This document shows positions 53,428 through 63,650 of a DNA stretch of 64,000 nt, piece by piece. The translations under genes were made by a program, and so were the position numbers. Under the pieces are notes generated by a model. That model was given only the letters and a program-made list of their open reading frames with translations, was not told the origin of the DNA and did not search any database. Where the stretch lies: assembly GCA_963575745.1 (NCBI GenBank), contig CAUYUJ010019869.1, positions 85,030 to 149,029 on the forward strand. The letters are read 5' to 3'. The first letter of the stretch is position 1, and every line of letters starts with the position of its first letter. The stretch comes from Prorocentrum cordatum. Taxonomy: Eukaryota > Sar > Dinophyceae > Prorocentrales > Prorocentraceae.

Positions 53428-54899
53428 GCATCATCATCATCATCATCATCATGATCATCACCATCACCATCACCCCTCACACGTTTCGTGGCCCCATAGG
53501 GGGCTCCACCGAAGGCACCAGTGCCGCCGCCCGCATGCGTCCCGCACACCCATATCGGCACCCCTTTCACGCGTTTCGTGGCCTCATAGGGAGCCCCGCC
53601 GAAGGTCCCAGTGGGTGTGCCCGCATGCGTCCCGCACACCCATTTCGGCACACCCCTCTCACGCTTCGTGGCCCCATAGGGAGCTCCACCGAAGGTCCCA
53701 ATGGGTGTGCCCGCATGCGTCCCGCACACCCATTTCGGCACACCCCTCACACGCTTCGTGGCCCCATACGGAGCTCCACCGAAGGTCCCAGTGGGTGTGC
53801 CCGCATGCGTCCCGCATACCCATTTCGGCACACCGCTCACACGTTTCGTGGCCCCATAGGGAGCTCCACCGAAGGTCCCAGTGGGTGTGCCCGCATGCGT
53901 CCCGCACACCCATTTCGGCACACCCCTCACACGTTTCGTGGTCCCATAGGGAGCTCCTCCGAAGGTCCCAGCGGGTGTGCCCGCATGCGTCCCGCACACC
54001 CATTTCGGCACACCCTTCACACGCGTCGTGGTCCCATAGGGGGCTCCACCGAAGGCCCCAGTGCCACCGCCCGCATGCGTCCCGCACACCCATTTCGGCA
54101 CACCCCTCACACGTTTCGTGGCCCCATAGGGAGCTCTACCGAAGGTCTCAGTGGGTGTACCCGCATGCGTCCCGCACGCACATTTCGGCACACCCCTCAC
54201 ACGCCTCGTGGCCCGCATGCGTCCCGCACACATTTCTGCACACCACTCACACGTTTCGTGGCCCCATACGGGGCTCCACCGAAGGTCCCAGTGGGTGTGC
54301 CCACATGCGTCCCGCACACCCATTTCGGCATACCCTTCACACGTTTCGTGGCCCCATACGGAGCTCCACCGAAGGTCCCAGTGGGTGTGCCCGCTTGCGT
54401 CCCGCACACACATGTCGGCACACCCCTCACACGTTTCGTGGTCCCATAGGGAGCTGTATCGAAGGCCCCAGTGCCGCCGCCCGCATGCGTCCCGCACACC
54501 CATGTCGGCACACCCCTCACACGCTTCGTGGCCCCATAGGGAGCTCTACCGAAGGTCCCAGTGGGTGTACCCGCATGCGTCCCGCACACACATTTCGGCA
54601 CACCCCTCACACGTTTCGTGGCCCCGTACGGAGCTCCACCGAAGGTCCCAATGGGTGTGCCCGCATGCGTCCCGCACACCCATTTCGGCACACCCCTCAC
54701 ACGCTTCGTGGCCCCATACGGAGCTCCACCGAAGGTCCCAGTGGGTGTGCCCGCATGCGTCCCGCATACCCATTTCGGCACACCCCTCACACGCTTCGTG
54801 GTCCCATAGGGAGCTCCACCGAAGGTCCCAGTGGGTGTGCCCGCATGCGTCCCGCATACCCATTTCGGCACACCCCTCACACGTTTTGTAGCCCCATAG
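53091..54899 (+). mobile_element. Composite satellite unit 3, head and array
   Basis: Head ACCATCATGTGGTGTTGGGT, CCTCGTTTTGAAGAGACG, then an enlarged ATC/CAT/CGTCAT spacer (53192-53472), then the 90 bp array. Sequence unrelated to units 1 and 2 follows (54900-55880) before a diverged tail at 55900-56450. Confidence 0.65.
53473..54899 (+). repeat. 90 bp tandem repeat array 3, about 16 copies
   Basis: More diverged than arrays 1 and 2. Variant monomers with GTGCC(G/A)CCGCCCGCATGCG recur at about 53520, 54060 and 54472, so a higher-order pattern of several monomers may exist. A shortened region lies at 54200-54240. Confidence 0.95.
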
Positions 54900-55164
54900 A
54901 TGCTCCACCGAAGGCGTTCTCGTTTGGAAAGGCTAACGGGGGTGCTTCGGCATTTTCGAGGGTTCACGTCGAGGTTTGAAGTGCGAACCTCGAGGATCAA
55001 GGCTCGAAGCTTTCTGTCCTTCGGAGGCCCGTCGTCGCCACGACGGTCTCAGCCAGCAGCGATCCATGAGGCGGCAACTGCGGGGAACTCAGTCAGCGTC
55101 GCCCCGGCCGTCTCCCAGCTTCGCGCAAAACCTCACATGTCCGGCGGCGGCGGCGGCGGCGGCT

Positions 55165-55216
<52 letters not shown>

Positions 55217-55560
55217 TTCGCTAGGTGCGTCGACGATGCGTCGGCGATGCGGCGCGACCCTTCGACCCGGGCCCCCTTTGGGAGGCTTGCGGCATGTTCG
55301 CGTTGTGCGGACGCGCTGGCGATCCGTTGAAGGTTGAACGCCGGGCCCATTTCGGGCCTTGGGGCCCACGGAAACGAACCCACGGCGCGAAATCAATAAC
55401 GAAGATGGGGTCGAAAGGATCCAGGGACCTCCAGGAGCGGAGATCGTTCGAGGTGAATTCTCCCCACGGTGTCAGGGACCAGCAACAGGGTCGTCTCGAC
55501 ACGAACCCGCCGCGCACAGGAGGAGCTTTGACGGAGCGGGTGTCCCGCCGGCCTCCCCGG
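54900..55560. other. Insert inside unit 3 with a GAC triplet tract
   Basis: Sequence absent from units 1 and 2. Holds GGCGGC/GAC triplets at 55143-55215 and GC-rich unique sequence. It leads into the candidate exon fragment. Confidence 0.5.
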
Positions 55561-55863
55561 CGCACTGCTCCCTCGGCCGACGTCGCACAGGCGTGATCCT
55601 GGACTGCGGCCGCCACGAGGTCGGGAACGGCAAGAAGGAGGACGACGACTGGTGGCTCGAGCTCTACGCGCTGCTCGCGCGCCACGCGCCGCGAGGACCT
55701 CCTGCTCACGCGGGCGCCGCGCATCGAGTTCTTCTTGGCCGGGCCGCCGGAGGGCTTGCGTAAGCAGCTGGAGCAGTTTGCGGCGCGCACGAAGCGGTGC
55801 AGGAGGGAAGCCACGGATCTCGCCAGTGAGTTCGATTTCACCGAGTTTATCCGCGAGGCCTGA
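55560..55863 (+). pseudogene. Probable 3' coding fragment of an unknown gene, frameshifted
   Basis: Two abutting frames read like one protein. The first, in frame 3, includes GVILDCGRHEVGNGKK then acidic and Trp-rich WWLELYALLARHAPR. The second, in frame 1, continues EDLLLTRAPRIEFFLAGPPE, then a charged helical segment (QLEQFAARTKRCRREA), then DFTEFIREA and a TGA at 55861-55863. Coding character passes from frame 3 to frame 1 near 55,690, consistent with a single-base indel. The mixed, non-repetitive composition and amphipathic C-terminal helix distinguish it from surrounding low complexity. I do not recognise the family. It lies inside a composite repeat unit, so it may be a captured host or mobile-element exon. 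Confidence 0.4.
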
Positions 55864-55895
55864 CCTGAGGAGCGGCCCGCCACAGCCGCGCCTTC

Positions 55896-56450
55896 TCTCG
55901 GCTGTCTAACTGTTCGGCCTCGCGCCGCGGACGCCCTGCGCGCGTCGCTGGGACCCTCTCGGGGCGATCAGCGCGCGCCGCGCGAACTCCGCGCTGCGCT
56001 TTGTCCAGCGCCTCGCTCGCCCGTCGTCGCTCCGCCCGGCGGCCAGAGCCATGCGCTATCAGTTGGTCAGCAAGCAATCTCTGTTCCACACAGCGCACGA
56101 TTCGTGCTCGTCACTGACCCCTTCGGGGCGACCTGCGCGCGTCGCGAGGGCTCCGCCTGGCGCTGCGCCCGCAGCCTTGGAGTTTGGAGTGCGCGGGCAA
56201 GTGAAAAGGAAAAAGGGGGAGGAAGCGGGCGCGATCCTCGTGCGGGGCGCGCCGACATGGGCGTCGCGGCGCGCGGGCGCTGCCGCCCGGGTTCCCAGGG
56301 AAGCCCCCTGCAGAGGCTACGCCACACAATTCGGCACATTTTCATACGGTTCGTGGCCCCATAGGGAGCACCACCGAAGAAGATATCCACAATTGCGGTA
56401 TTCACAACTGCATATATTTGGGTCCTTCGCCTGGATAATTTTGTCGTCGT
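55896..56450 (+). repeat. Diverged tail of composite unit 3
   Basis: Parallels the unit 1 and 2 tails: CGCCGCGGACGCCCTGCGCG, GTTGGTCAGC-like, GTGCGCGGGCAAGTG, GGCGCGCCGACATGGGCGTC, GGTTCGTGGCCCCATAGGG, GCGGTATTCACAACTGCATA, GGGTCCTTCGCCTGGATAAT. Identity is clearly lower than between units 1 and 2. Confidence 0.65.
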
Positions 56451-57215
56451 TGTCGCCCCCCCCATCCGATCGGAGGGGGGGGCGTGGGGCCGTAGGACCC
56501 ATCCCGTCTTGGGGGATTGGGATAATCGCACCGAGTGTTTATTAGCGCGGCGCCTCCGCATCCTCCCATCCTCCCCCCGTCCCCATCATACCCACTCATA
56601 TTCAGACCACCCATAATCATATCAACTCACCCCCAGAGTTACCCACAGTCACACACCATCACATCCGTGCCTGTTGATTTCCATATCCACTCATACTCAG
56701 ATCAGACTCGCTCACACTCCTCCCTCCGCTCCCCATACTCAGGGCCATTCACACTCAAATTCATTCATATCCAGATTCGCTCGTATCCAGAAACGCTGAA
56801 ACTCATATTCGCTCGCATGTAGGCTCACTCATACCCAGATTAACATTCAGTCTCACTTATACACGCACCCTCTTACTCTGATTTATTCAGACTTACAGTT
56901 TACCCACACTCGCGTATGCACAGACTCGCCCGCATGCAGACTCGTCCAGGCCCACTCGCATTCACACACATGCATACGCAAACCTCATGTTTGATGCGCA
57001 CTCACATTCCTATGTACGTATGCATACCGCGATGTAGCACGCATTACATTTGGACCTTCCATGGTGGAGTCGCCAGTGGGTATATCACGGACCGTTCGCG
57101 CTCAGATTGTCAGGGCCTCTCAGGTATAAAGGCCGTATTGGCCCATCGGACGTCTTCATTATCAGAGTTATGTTGTTTTCGCGATGTAGTGGGCACGAGG
57201 ACCCTCATGCGAAAC
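56451..57215. repeat. CTCATACTCAGA-type degenerate repeats and unique sequence
   Basis: From 56570 to 57010 the DNA has recurring 12-20 bp units around CTCATATCCAGATTC and CACTCACACTC. No gene. Positions 57010-57215 look unique. Confidence 0.5.
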
Positions 57216-57745
57216 TTGCCACTGAGCCCTTCCGTGGAGCTCTCTATGGGGCCACTAAACGTGTGAGGGGTGCTGAAATCGATGAGGGCCCTTCATGCAA
57301 ACTCTGCCGCTCGAGCCTTTGGCGGAGCCACGAAACATGTGAGGGGTGTGCCGAAATGGGCGTGGACCACCATTCGAACCCTGCCAGTGGGGCCTTCGGT
57401 GGAGCTCCGTATCGGGTCACGAAACGCGGACAGATGATGGTGTTCATGATGATGACCGTGATGCTGATGTTGATTGTGATGACACTGATGATGAGCATGA
57501 CACTGATGATGATGTTGATGATGTTGATGCTGATGCTAAGGATGATGATGATGCTGATGATGATGTTGTTGTTGATGGTGATGATGATGCTGATGATGAT
57601 GATGCTGATGCTGATGATGCTGATGATCAATGCTGAGGATACATGGGGGATGGCCGCAACGAGAGGGGGCAGTTGGATGAGACGCGGGGCACTGCTGGTC
57701 AAAACGATGACTCGGCACCACATGATGTTTAAAAACTACTCGGGA
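57216..57745 (-). mobile_element. Composite satellite unit 4, inverted and diverged
   Basis: Plus-strand order is the mirror of units 1-3: three degenerate 90 bp-type monomers (CTATGGGGCCAC, GAAACATGTGAGGGGTGTGC, GTGGGGCCTTCGGTGGAGCT), then an ATG/GAT triplet tract (57430-57635), then the reverse complement of the head (GAGACGCGGGGCACTGCTGG, AAAACGATGACTCGGCACCA, CATGATGTTT). This shows that the module order is a property of the unit. Confidence 0.65.
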
Positions 57746-59035
57746 TAACAGGTCCACGACTGCGCAGGCATGTGATGCACTTCTGCTTTGTGCTTGCCCC
57801 AGGAACACCGGAAGTTCGGGGGCCTGGCGACCGCGGAATGCAGGGTGGGCGGAGCGGATCGGAAAATCTGTTTGTGCGATTTGAGAGTGGTTCCATAGAA
57901 CATCTGATGGGGAAACTGCTTCAGATGATCTTTGGAACTACAGCTCTCCCTACCAATGAGTTATATGAACTTAGGGTCAGGAGCGTTGGCCGCCAGATTT
58001 GGGAACCCCCCGCATAGTGTTTTATGTTTGTGTTCGTCGCCGCTGTGGAAATTCTGGCGAATACTTTTCGTAGAGTGTCGACCTGGTGATCATAGAACTG
58101 ATAGGTCAGGGGATCTGTGGCTCCAAAGATCGTCTTCAGCGGTTTCCGAAGAATCAGACGCTACCCAGGACCCTACCCCGGAGCCTCTCGGGACCCTCCA
58201 ACAACCCTCTCGGGAGCCTCTCCGGACCGTCCCACTAGACTTTCAGGATCCTCTCAAAAGCTGTATCAGCTCCACCTAAAATGTCCGAATCATCGCTTCG
58301 TCATACCACAGGCAATCGTATCGCTACCAGGTTGTGCTGTTGGGATTTTGTTTCGATAGCGTTTGCTATCTGGCGTCTCTTGAGATATCTTCGGAGTTCT
58401 ACTTGTGCTTCGTGTGTACTTCTTTCTGCCTCTTGAGATCCTCTTGTCCCGTCTTGGAGGCCTCTGTGGATGTGCTAGTGGCCCCCCGTGATTCGCATAG
58501 AGCGTACGGGCGGCATATTGATGCCATCTTGGGCCGTCACCCGCCCGCATGAGAGGCACAGGTTCCCATGCACTCCGGGGCCTTCCTCGACACCTCCCGC
58601 CGCCCATCCCGCACCCCAGAAATCGCGAAAACCGTCCCCTTGGAAGCGGTTGGGGACAGGCGGGCATCCCCCATGCCAGTACCCCAGGGGTCGGCGGCTT
58701 GCGTTGGAGTGTCTCACCGCAGTTCGAGCACATGTAAGTTACCATGGCCAACATGTCAGGGTCAGTCAGGGGTCAAAGTATCACTCTGCCCGCAGTCATC
58801 CCCCCTGCTGACGCGTGTCTCTGTCCCGCAGTCGGACAATGAGCTCTCAGAACAAAGTTCCAGCCGCTGAGCTGAAACGTAATTCTGCTGGAGCATTGGC
58901 GGTAGCTCGCAGAGGAAAATCGCTTCGCACCTTGGCAGCCAGTGCAGGAGGAGGAACAGGACGACGACGGAGGCGAGGACGAATAGGAGGAGGAGGAGGA
59001 GGAGGTACCAGACTGAACCCGTGATGCATCAACGA
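57746..59035. other. Unique sequence, no gene recognised
   Basis: Several 60-115 codon frames without domains. A small GGA/GAC patch lies at 58945-59010. A short CTCGGGA(C/G)CCTC series is at 58165-58250. Confidence 0.4.
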
Positions 59036-59189
59036 GCTTTCTAAGGCCGTCTTGCGTCCCTCCAGAGGCCCTCTTGGGCCAGCTTGGTGCTCTCTTGGAA
59101 ACGTTCTGGGCCGTCTAAGAACCCTCCTGGGCTGACTTGGGGCCGTCTTCGGAGGTTATTGGGCCGCCGTTGGGCGATCTTGGAGGCAG
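59036..59189 (+). repeat. Short CTTGGGGCC-type block
   Basis: AGGCCGTCTTGCG, CCCTCTTGGGCC and GGGGCCGTCTTCGG repeats immediately left of the second MITE-like element. The first MITE-like copy does not directly adjoin such a block. Confidence 0.65.
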
Positions 59190-59411
59190 GCCCCTACAAG
59201 ACTCGTCAAAAAAACTGATGGTTTTCGGCGCTTGCGCGGTCGGCGCTATTTCAATTCTGGCATGGGGTGTTTGGCCCACACGTCAGCGTTGTCCGAAATC
59301 TTGCAACTCCCTCACAACATGGAAGAACGCGTTTTCTGACAAGTGCCCGAACGATCGGGCGTTCCGAGCTTGAAAGGCGTGCCAATTTGTTGTCGAGGCT
59401 TGTAGGGCAGT
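59190..59411 (+). mobile_element. MITE-like element, copy 2 (222 bp)
   Basis: Ends GCCCCTACAAGACTCGTCAA and TTGTCGAGGCTTGTAGGGC are inverted repeats. The interior matches 42857-43083 in order and orientation (TTTTCGGCGCTTGCGCGG, AACGCGTTTTCTGACAAGTG, CGATCGGGCGTTC). No coding capacity. Confidence 0.75.
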
Positions 59412-59714
59412 CCAGGGTTGAAGCACACCCGAAAAGGTGGAGACCCAAATTTTAATTAAACAAAAAAAATGACTTGGGTATCTGATCCAAGGCTTCTGGA
59501 GGTCCTCCTATGGCTCTCTTAAGCCGTCTTGGGGGCCTCTCGGGTTGTCTTGAAGCCATATTGGATGACATTGGGGCCATATTGGGAAAGAGCACCAGTG
59601 GATCCCCTCGTAATTGAAGGGGGGGGCTCGCAGAACCCCCCCCCCTGCGCTGGAAAGAGGGGGCGCGGGCCTGGGAGACGGCCTCTCCCGCTTTTCCTTT
59701 CTGCGCCGGAGAAG
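59412..59714. other. Short CTTGGGGCC-like block and C-run patch
   Basis: GGCTCGCAGAACCCCCCCCC at about 59628 is related to 18221-18240. No gene. Confidence 0.4.
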
Positions 59715-59815
59715 GTGGGGTGAGGGTTAAGGTTTACGGTGTCGGCTTCCGGGTCAGGGTTACGGCTAAGGTTTACGAGGGGTAGGGGTTAGGGGTTGTG
59801 GGTGTGGTGAGGGTC
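59715..59815 (+). repeat. Telomere-like degenerate tract 1
   Basis: GGGTTAAGGTTTACGG, GGGTTACGGCTAAGG and GGGGTAGGGGTTAGGGG: degenerate GGGTTA/TTTAGGG-class repeats. Followed by AGCCAGCTCGAGCGAG and CCCTCCCACAACATAAGAA, which recur at 62057-62118. Confidence 0.6.
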
Positions 59816-59896
59816 AAGCTAGCCAGCTCGAGCGAGTCAAGCATGGCATGCCCATTCCCACCCGCCCTCCCACAACATAAGAAACAGTGACGGCAC

Positions 59897-60192
59897 AACG
59901 GACAGGCTGCTGTCTTCCCCCTCGCCGTACCCCTAAACCCCCCAAATCCGTTCCGAAGGAAGCCTTCGGACTCCTCCCGGGTCCAAACGCACAACTTTTT
60001 CGAGTCGCGTCCAGCCGTGACTTAGAGGAGGACCCCGGATTCTTGGGGCAACGGACAGGCTGCTGTCTTCCCCCTCGCCGTACCCCCAAACCCAGATCCG
60101 GTCCAGGAAGCCTTCGGACCCCTCCCGGGTCCAAACGCATCATTTTTTCGAGTCGCGTCCAGCCGTGACTTAGAAGAGGACCCCGAGGGCCA
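59897..60192 (+). repeat. 153 bp tandem repeat, two copies
   Basis: CGGACAGGCTGCTGTCTTCC starts at 59899 and 60052. Both copies continue through CCTCGCCGTACCCC, AAGCCTTCGGACTCCTCCCG-like and TTTCGAGTCGCGTCCAGCCG to GAGGACCCCG. The minus-strand frames (Arg/Lys/Gly-rich) derive from this repeat. Confidence 0.9.
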
Positions 60193-60562
60193 GAAAGACT
60201 CGAACACCGATGCTCGAGGCGGAAAGTTCGAGCACCTCACTGAAACGCTCCCCCTCGGCGCGCCGCCGACCATGACCTGTGGGCGGCGCCGGCGCCGTGC
60301 CGCCGCGACGGGCCCTCCCGGTTCGGGCTTCGAGGCCCCTCGGAAGCTCTCGCGGCTCTTCGGCCCACATCCCCGACGATAAGATTTTCTCTGTGCTGGC
60401 GTTTTACCGTGGACTTCGCACGTTTTTCCCTCGACTTCGCCCTCCAGGGAACGGTTTTTGGCCCCCGGGACCAATAAGAAAATATCCAGGACGCAAAATT
60501 GCTCCCGAGAAAGGGGATCTCAGAAAGGCTTGGGACAAATTCGCCGGCCCAACGGGCCAGAG
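60193..60562. other. GC-rich unique sequence
   Basis: No gene recognised. GGCGGCGCCGGCGCCGTGCC near 60282 is a strong palindrome-like GC block. Confidence 0.35.
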
Positions 60563-60750
60563 GCGTGCAAAGATCTCCGGTAACTAGTTAACAATCTTCT
60601 AGTTCGCGCGCGCGGGGCGACCCCTGGGGGCCCCCGGACGAGAAGTACCCCGAGCAGGTCCCGGGCCAGCCCAACGGGCCGGGCCAGAGGCGTGCTAAGA
60701 TCTCCGGTAATTAGTTAACAATCTTCTAGTTCGCGCGCGCGGGGCGGCCC
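60563..60750 (+). repeat. ~125 bp tandem pair at the start of the duplication
   Basis: AAGATCTCCGGTAACTAGTT at about 60569 and AAGATCTCCGGTAATTAGTT at about 60697, each followed by AACAATCTTCTAGTTCGCGC and CGGGGCG(A/G)CCCCTGGG. Confidence 0.85.
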
Positions 60751-61958
60751 CTGGGGGCCCCCGGACGAAAAGAACCCCGAGCAGGTCCTGGGCACGTCGG
60801 TCCCAGCGATGGTTTTCTTCTTCGGCGCTGACTTCCAGGTCCCAGAGCGCCCCAGGAACACCCCAAGAGAGCCGAGACGCCCCCGAGACGATCCGAGGGG
60901 CCCTGAGTCGCCGAAAGATCGTTCCAAGACGCCCAAGATGGCCTCCAGACGGCCGAAGACGCCGCCAAGAAACCGCGGGGAGCCTCAGGAGGCCCTCCAA
61001 GAGCCTGAACAAGCAGAAACCTCCCAGGCATTGGTCACCCCAGGGCCTCCTGGAACGCCCCGGCGCCCAATGAATTGGCGAGCTAAAAACGTGCGCCGAG
61101 CCAAAGCGGGAGCGCAACTTTGAGAAAATTTCGCTCGGCGCCCAAGCGGGAAGGTCATTTCATTCGCTTCGAGCGGGGGGGAGGGGGGGTGCCGCGCCCA
61201 ACTCTTGCCATGCACTTTTGCGGGGTGGACGACAAGAACAGCTATGCGGGCAGGGAAAATCAGCATGGCATTGCTTCTGACAAGTAAGGTGGCCCCTCCC
61301 GCCTTGGGGTTGCCCCAGAAGTCCGCGCGCGCTGTGCGCCGCGCCCCATTCCTGCCACGCATTTCGCATCGTCGAGGACAAGACAGGCCATGATGAAAGG
61401 AAAAACGGCAACTCGGTATTGTTTTTTTTACAGTCAGGATGGGAGGGCCCGCAGCCCGCATGGACGTCCGCGCGCGATGCGCGCCGCGTCCCACTCCTGC
61501 CACATATTTCGCACCGTCGGCGACAAGGCAAGCCATGCTGAGAGGAAAGAACGGAGACTTCGTATTGATTTTTTACTGTCAGGATGGGCGGGCCCAGATT
61601 GACGGCCGCGCGCGCGATGTGCGCCGCGTCCCATATGTGCGCCGCGTCCCACTGCTGCCACATATTTCGCATCGTCGGCGACAGGGCAGGCCATGCTGAG
61701 AGGAAAAAGCGAGGACTTTGTATTGATTTTTTGAAGTCAGGATGGGCGGGCCCAGATTGACTGCCGCGCGCGATGCGCGCCGCGTCCCATTCGTGCCACA
61801 CTTTTCGCATCGTCGACGACAAGAAAGACGATGTTGAGAAGAAAAACGGCCATTTCGTATAGATTTTTTACAGTCCAGATGGGAGGTCCCGGATCGGGTT
61901 GCTATCGGCCGGAATACGAAGTAGGTGGGGGGATACAATCTTAGGGAACAAGGATTTG
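60654..61958 (+). repeat. 1.3 kb segmental duplication, copy 1
   Basis: Collinear with 62212-63510 at a net offset of 1,558 bp: CAGGTCCCGGGCCAGCCC, CCCAGCGATGGTTTTC, GGCGAGCTA(A/G)AAACGTGCG, GGGGTGGACGACAAGAAC, then three or four ~145 bp sub-repeats (TTTTTACAGTCAGGATGGG, GCGCGATGCGCGCCGCGTCC, ATTTCGCA(T/C)CGTCG), ending GCTATCGGCCGGAATACG. Open frames on both strands lack recognisable domains and follow the sub-repeats. Confidence 0.9.
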
Positions 61959-62060
61959 GGTTTAGGTAGGGGTTAGGTTTCAGGGCTTAGGGCTCGTAGT
62001 CGTGGGTCAGGGGTTAGGGGCTAGGATGGCGGTTAGGGGTTAAGGATAGGGTCAAGTTAG
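61940..62060 (+). repeat. Telomere-like degenerate tract 2
   Basis: GGGTTTAGGTAGGGGTTAGG, GGGGTTAGGGGCTAGG and GCGGTTAGGGGTTAAGG. Sits between the two copies of the 1.3 kb duplication. Confidence 0.65.
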
Positions 62061-62211
62061 CCAGCTCGAACGAGCGAGAGGGTTCCGTCCACTCCCACCC
62101 GCCCTCCCACAACATAAGAAGCAAGCGCGTCGCGTCCGACGCCCGTCGTTTATCTTATACCGTGGGCGGCTAGACGTTCCCCGCGCGCGATGTGCGCCGC
62201 GCCCCATATGC

Positions 62212-63510
62212 GCAGGTCCCGGGCCAGCCCCACGGGCCAGAGGCGCGCTAAGACCCCCGGTAACTTAGTTAACAATCTTCTAGTTTGCGCGCGCGGGGCG
62301 GCCCCTGGGGGCCCCCGGACGAAAAGAACCCCGAGCAGGTCCTGGGCACGCCGGTCCCAGCGATGGTTTTCTCCTTCGGCGCTAACTTCCAGGTCCCAGA
62401 GCGCCCCAGGAACGCCCCAAGAGAGCCGAGACGCCCCCGAGCCAATCCGAGGGGCCCTGAGTCGCCGAAAGATCGTTCCAAGACGCCCAAGCTGGCCTCC
62501 AGACGGCCGATGACGCCGCCAAGAAACCGCGGGGAGCCTCAGGAAGCCCTCCAAAAGCCTGAACAAGCAAAAACCTCCCAGGCATTGGTCACCCCAGGGC
62601 CTCCTGGAACGCCCCGGCGCCCAATGAATTGGCGAGCTAGAAACGTGCGCCGAGCCAAAGCGGGAGCGCAACTTTGAGAAAATGTCGCTCGGCGCCCAAG
62701 CGGGAAGGCTATATCATTCACTTCGAGGGGGGGGGAGGGAGGTGTGCCGCGCCCAATGCTTGCCATGCACTTTTGCGGGGTGGACGACAAGAACCGCTTT
62801 GTGGGCAGGGAAAACCAGCATGGCATTGCTTCTGACAAGTAAGGTGGCCCCTCCCGCCTTGGGGTTGCCCCAGAAGTCCGCGCGCGCTGTGCGCCGCGCC
62901 CCATTCCTGCCACGCATTTCGCATCGTCGAGGACAAGACAGGCCATGACAAAAGGAAACGGCAACTCGGTATTGTTTGTTTTTTTAAACAGTCAGGATGG
63001 GAGGGCCCGCAGCCCGCATGGACGTCCGCGCGCGATGCGCGCCGCGTCCCATTCCTGCCACATATTTCGCACCGTCGGCGACAAGGGAGGCCATCAGAGA
63101 GGGAAAACGGAAACTTCGTATTGATTTTTTACAGTCATGATGGGCGGGCCCGGATTGACGGCCGCGCGCGCAATGTGCGCCGCGTCCCATATGTGCGCCG
63201 CGTCCCACTGCTGTCACATATTTCCAATCGTCGGCGACAAGGCAGGCCATGCTGAGATGAAAAAACGAAGACTTTGTATTTAAAGTCAGGCTGGGCGGGC
63301 CCAGATTGACTGCCGCGCGCGATGCGCGCCGCGTCCCATTCCCGCCACGTTTTTTTTTCGCATCGTCGACGACAAGAAAGACGATGTTGAGAAGAAAAAC
63401 GGCCACTTCGTATTGATTTTTTACAGTTCGGATGGGAGGTCCCGGATTGGGTCGCTATCGGCCGGAATACGACGTAGGTGGGGGCATATTTTCATAAGGA
63501 ACAAGGATAG
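62212..63510 (+). repeat. 1.3 kb segmental duplication, copy 2
   Basis: See copy 1; substitutions are sparse and small indels cancel, so the net offset is the same at both ends. Copy 2 lacks the 153 bp repeats and other material that precede copy 1. Confidence 0.9.
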
Positions 63511-63650
63511 GGGGTTGGGTTAAGCTCAGGGTTTAGGATTTAGGGTCTAGGGCTTAAGGCTCGTAGTGGTTAGAGGTTATAGTGGTCAGGATTTGGGGGT
63601 CGTAGTCATTAGGGTTAGGGGGCCTGGTTAGGGTTAGTGTTAAGGTTCCT
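63511..63650 (+). repeat. Telomere-like degenerate tract 3
   Basis: GGGTTTAGGATTTAGGGTCT, CATTAGGGTTAGGGGG and GGTTAGGGTTAGTGTTAAGG: the closest of the three tracts to TTTAGGG/TTAGGG. Confidence 0.65.

Noticed and set aside
55225-55596. 123-codon frame upstream of the exon-like fragment
   Set aside because: Its composition is Arg/Gly/Pro-rich, it starts beside a GAC triplet tract and it does not read into the convincing C-terminal segment without a stop.
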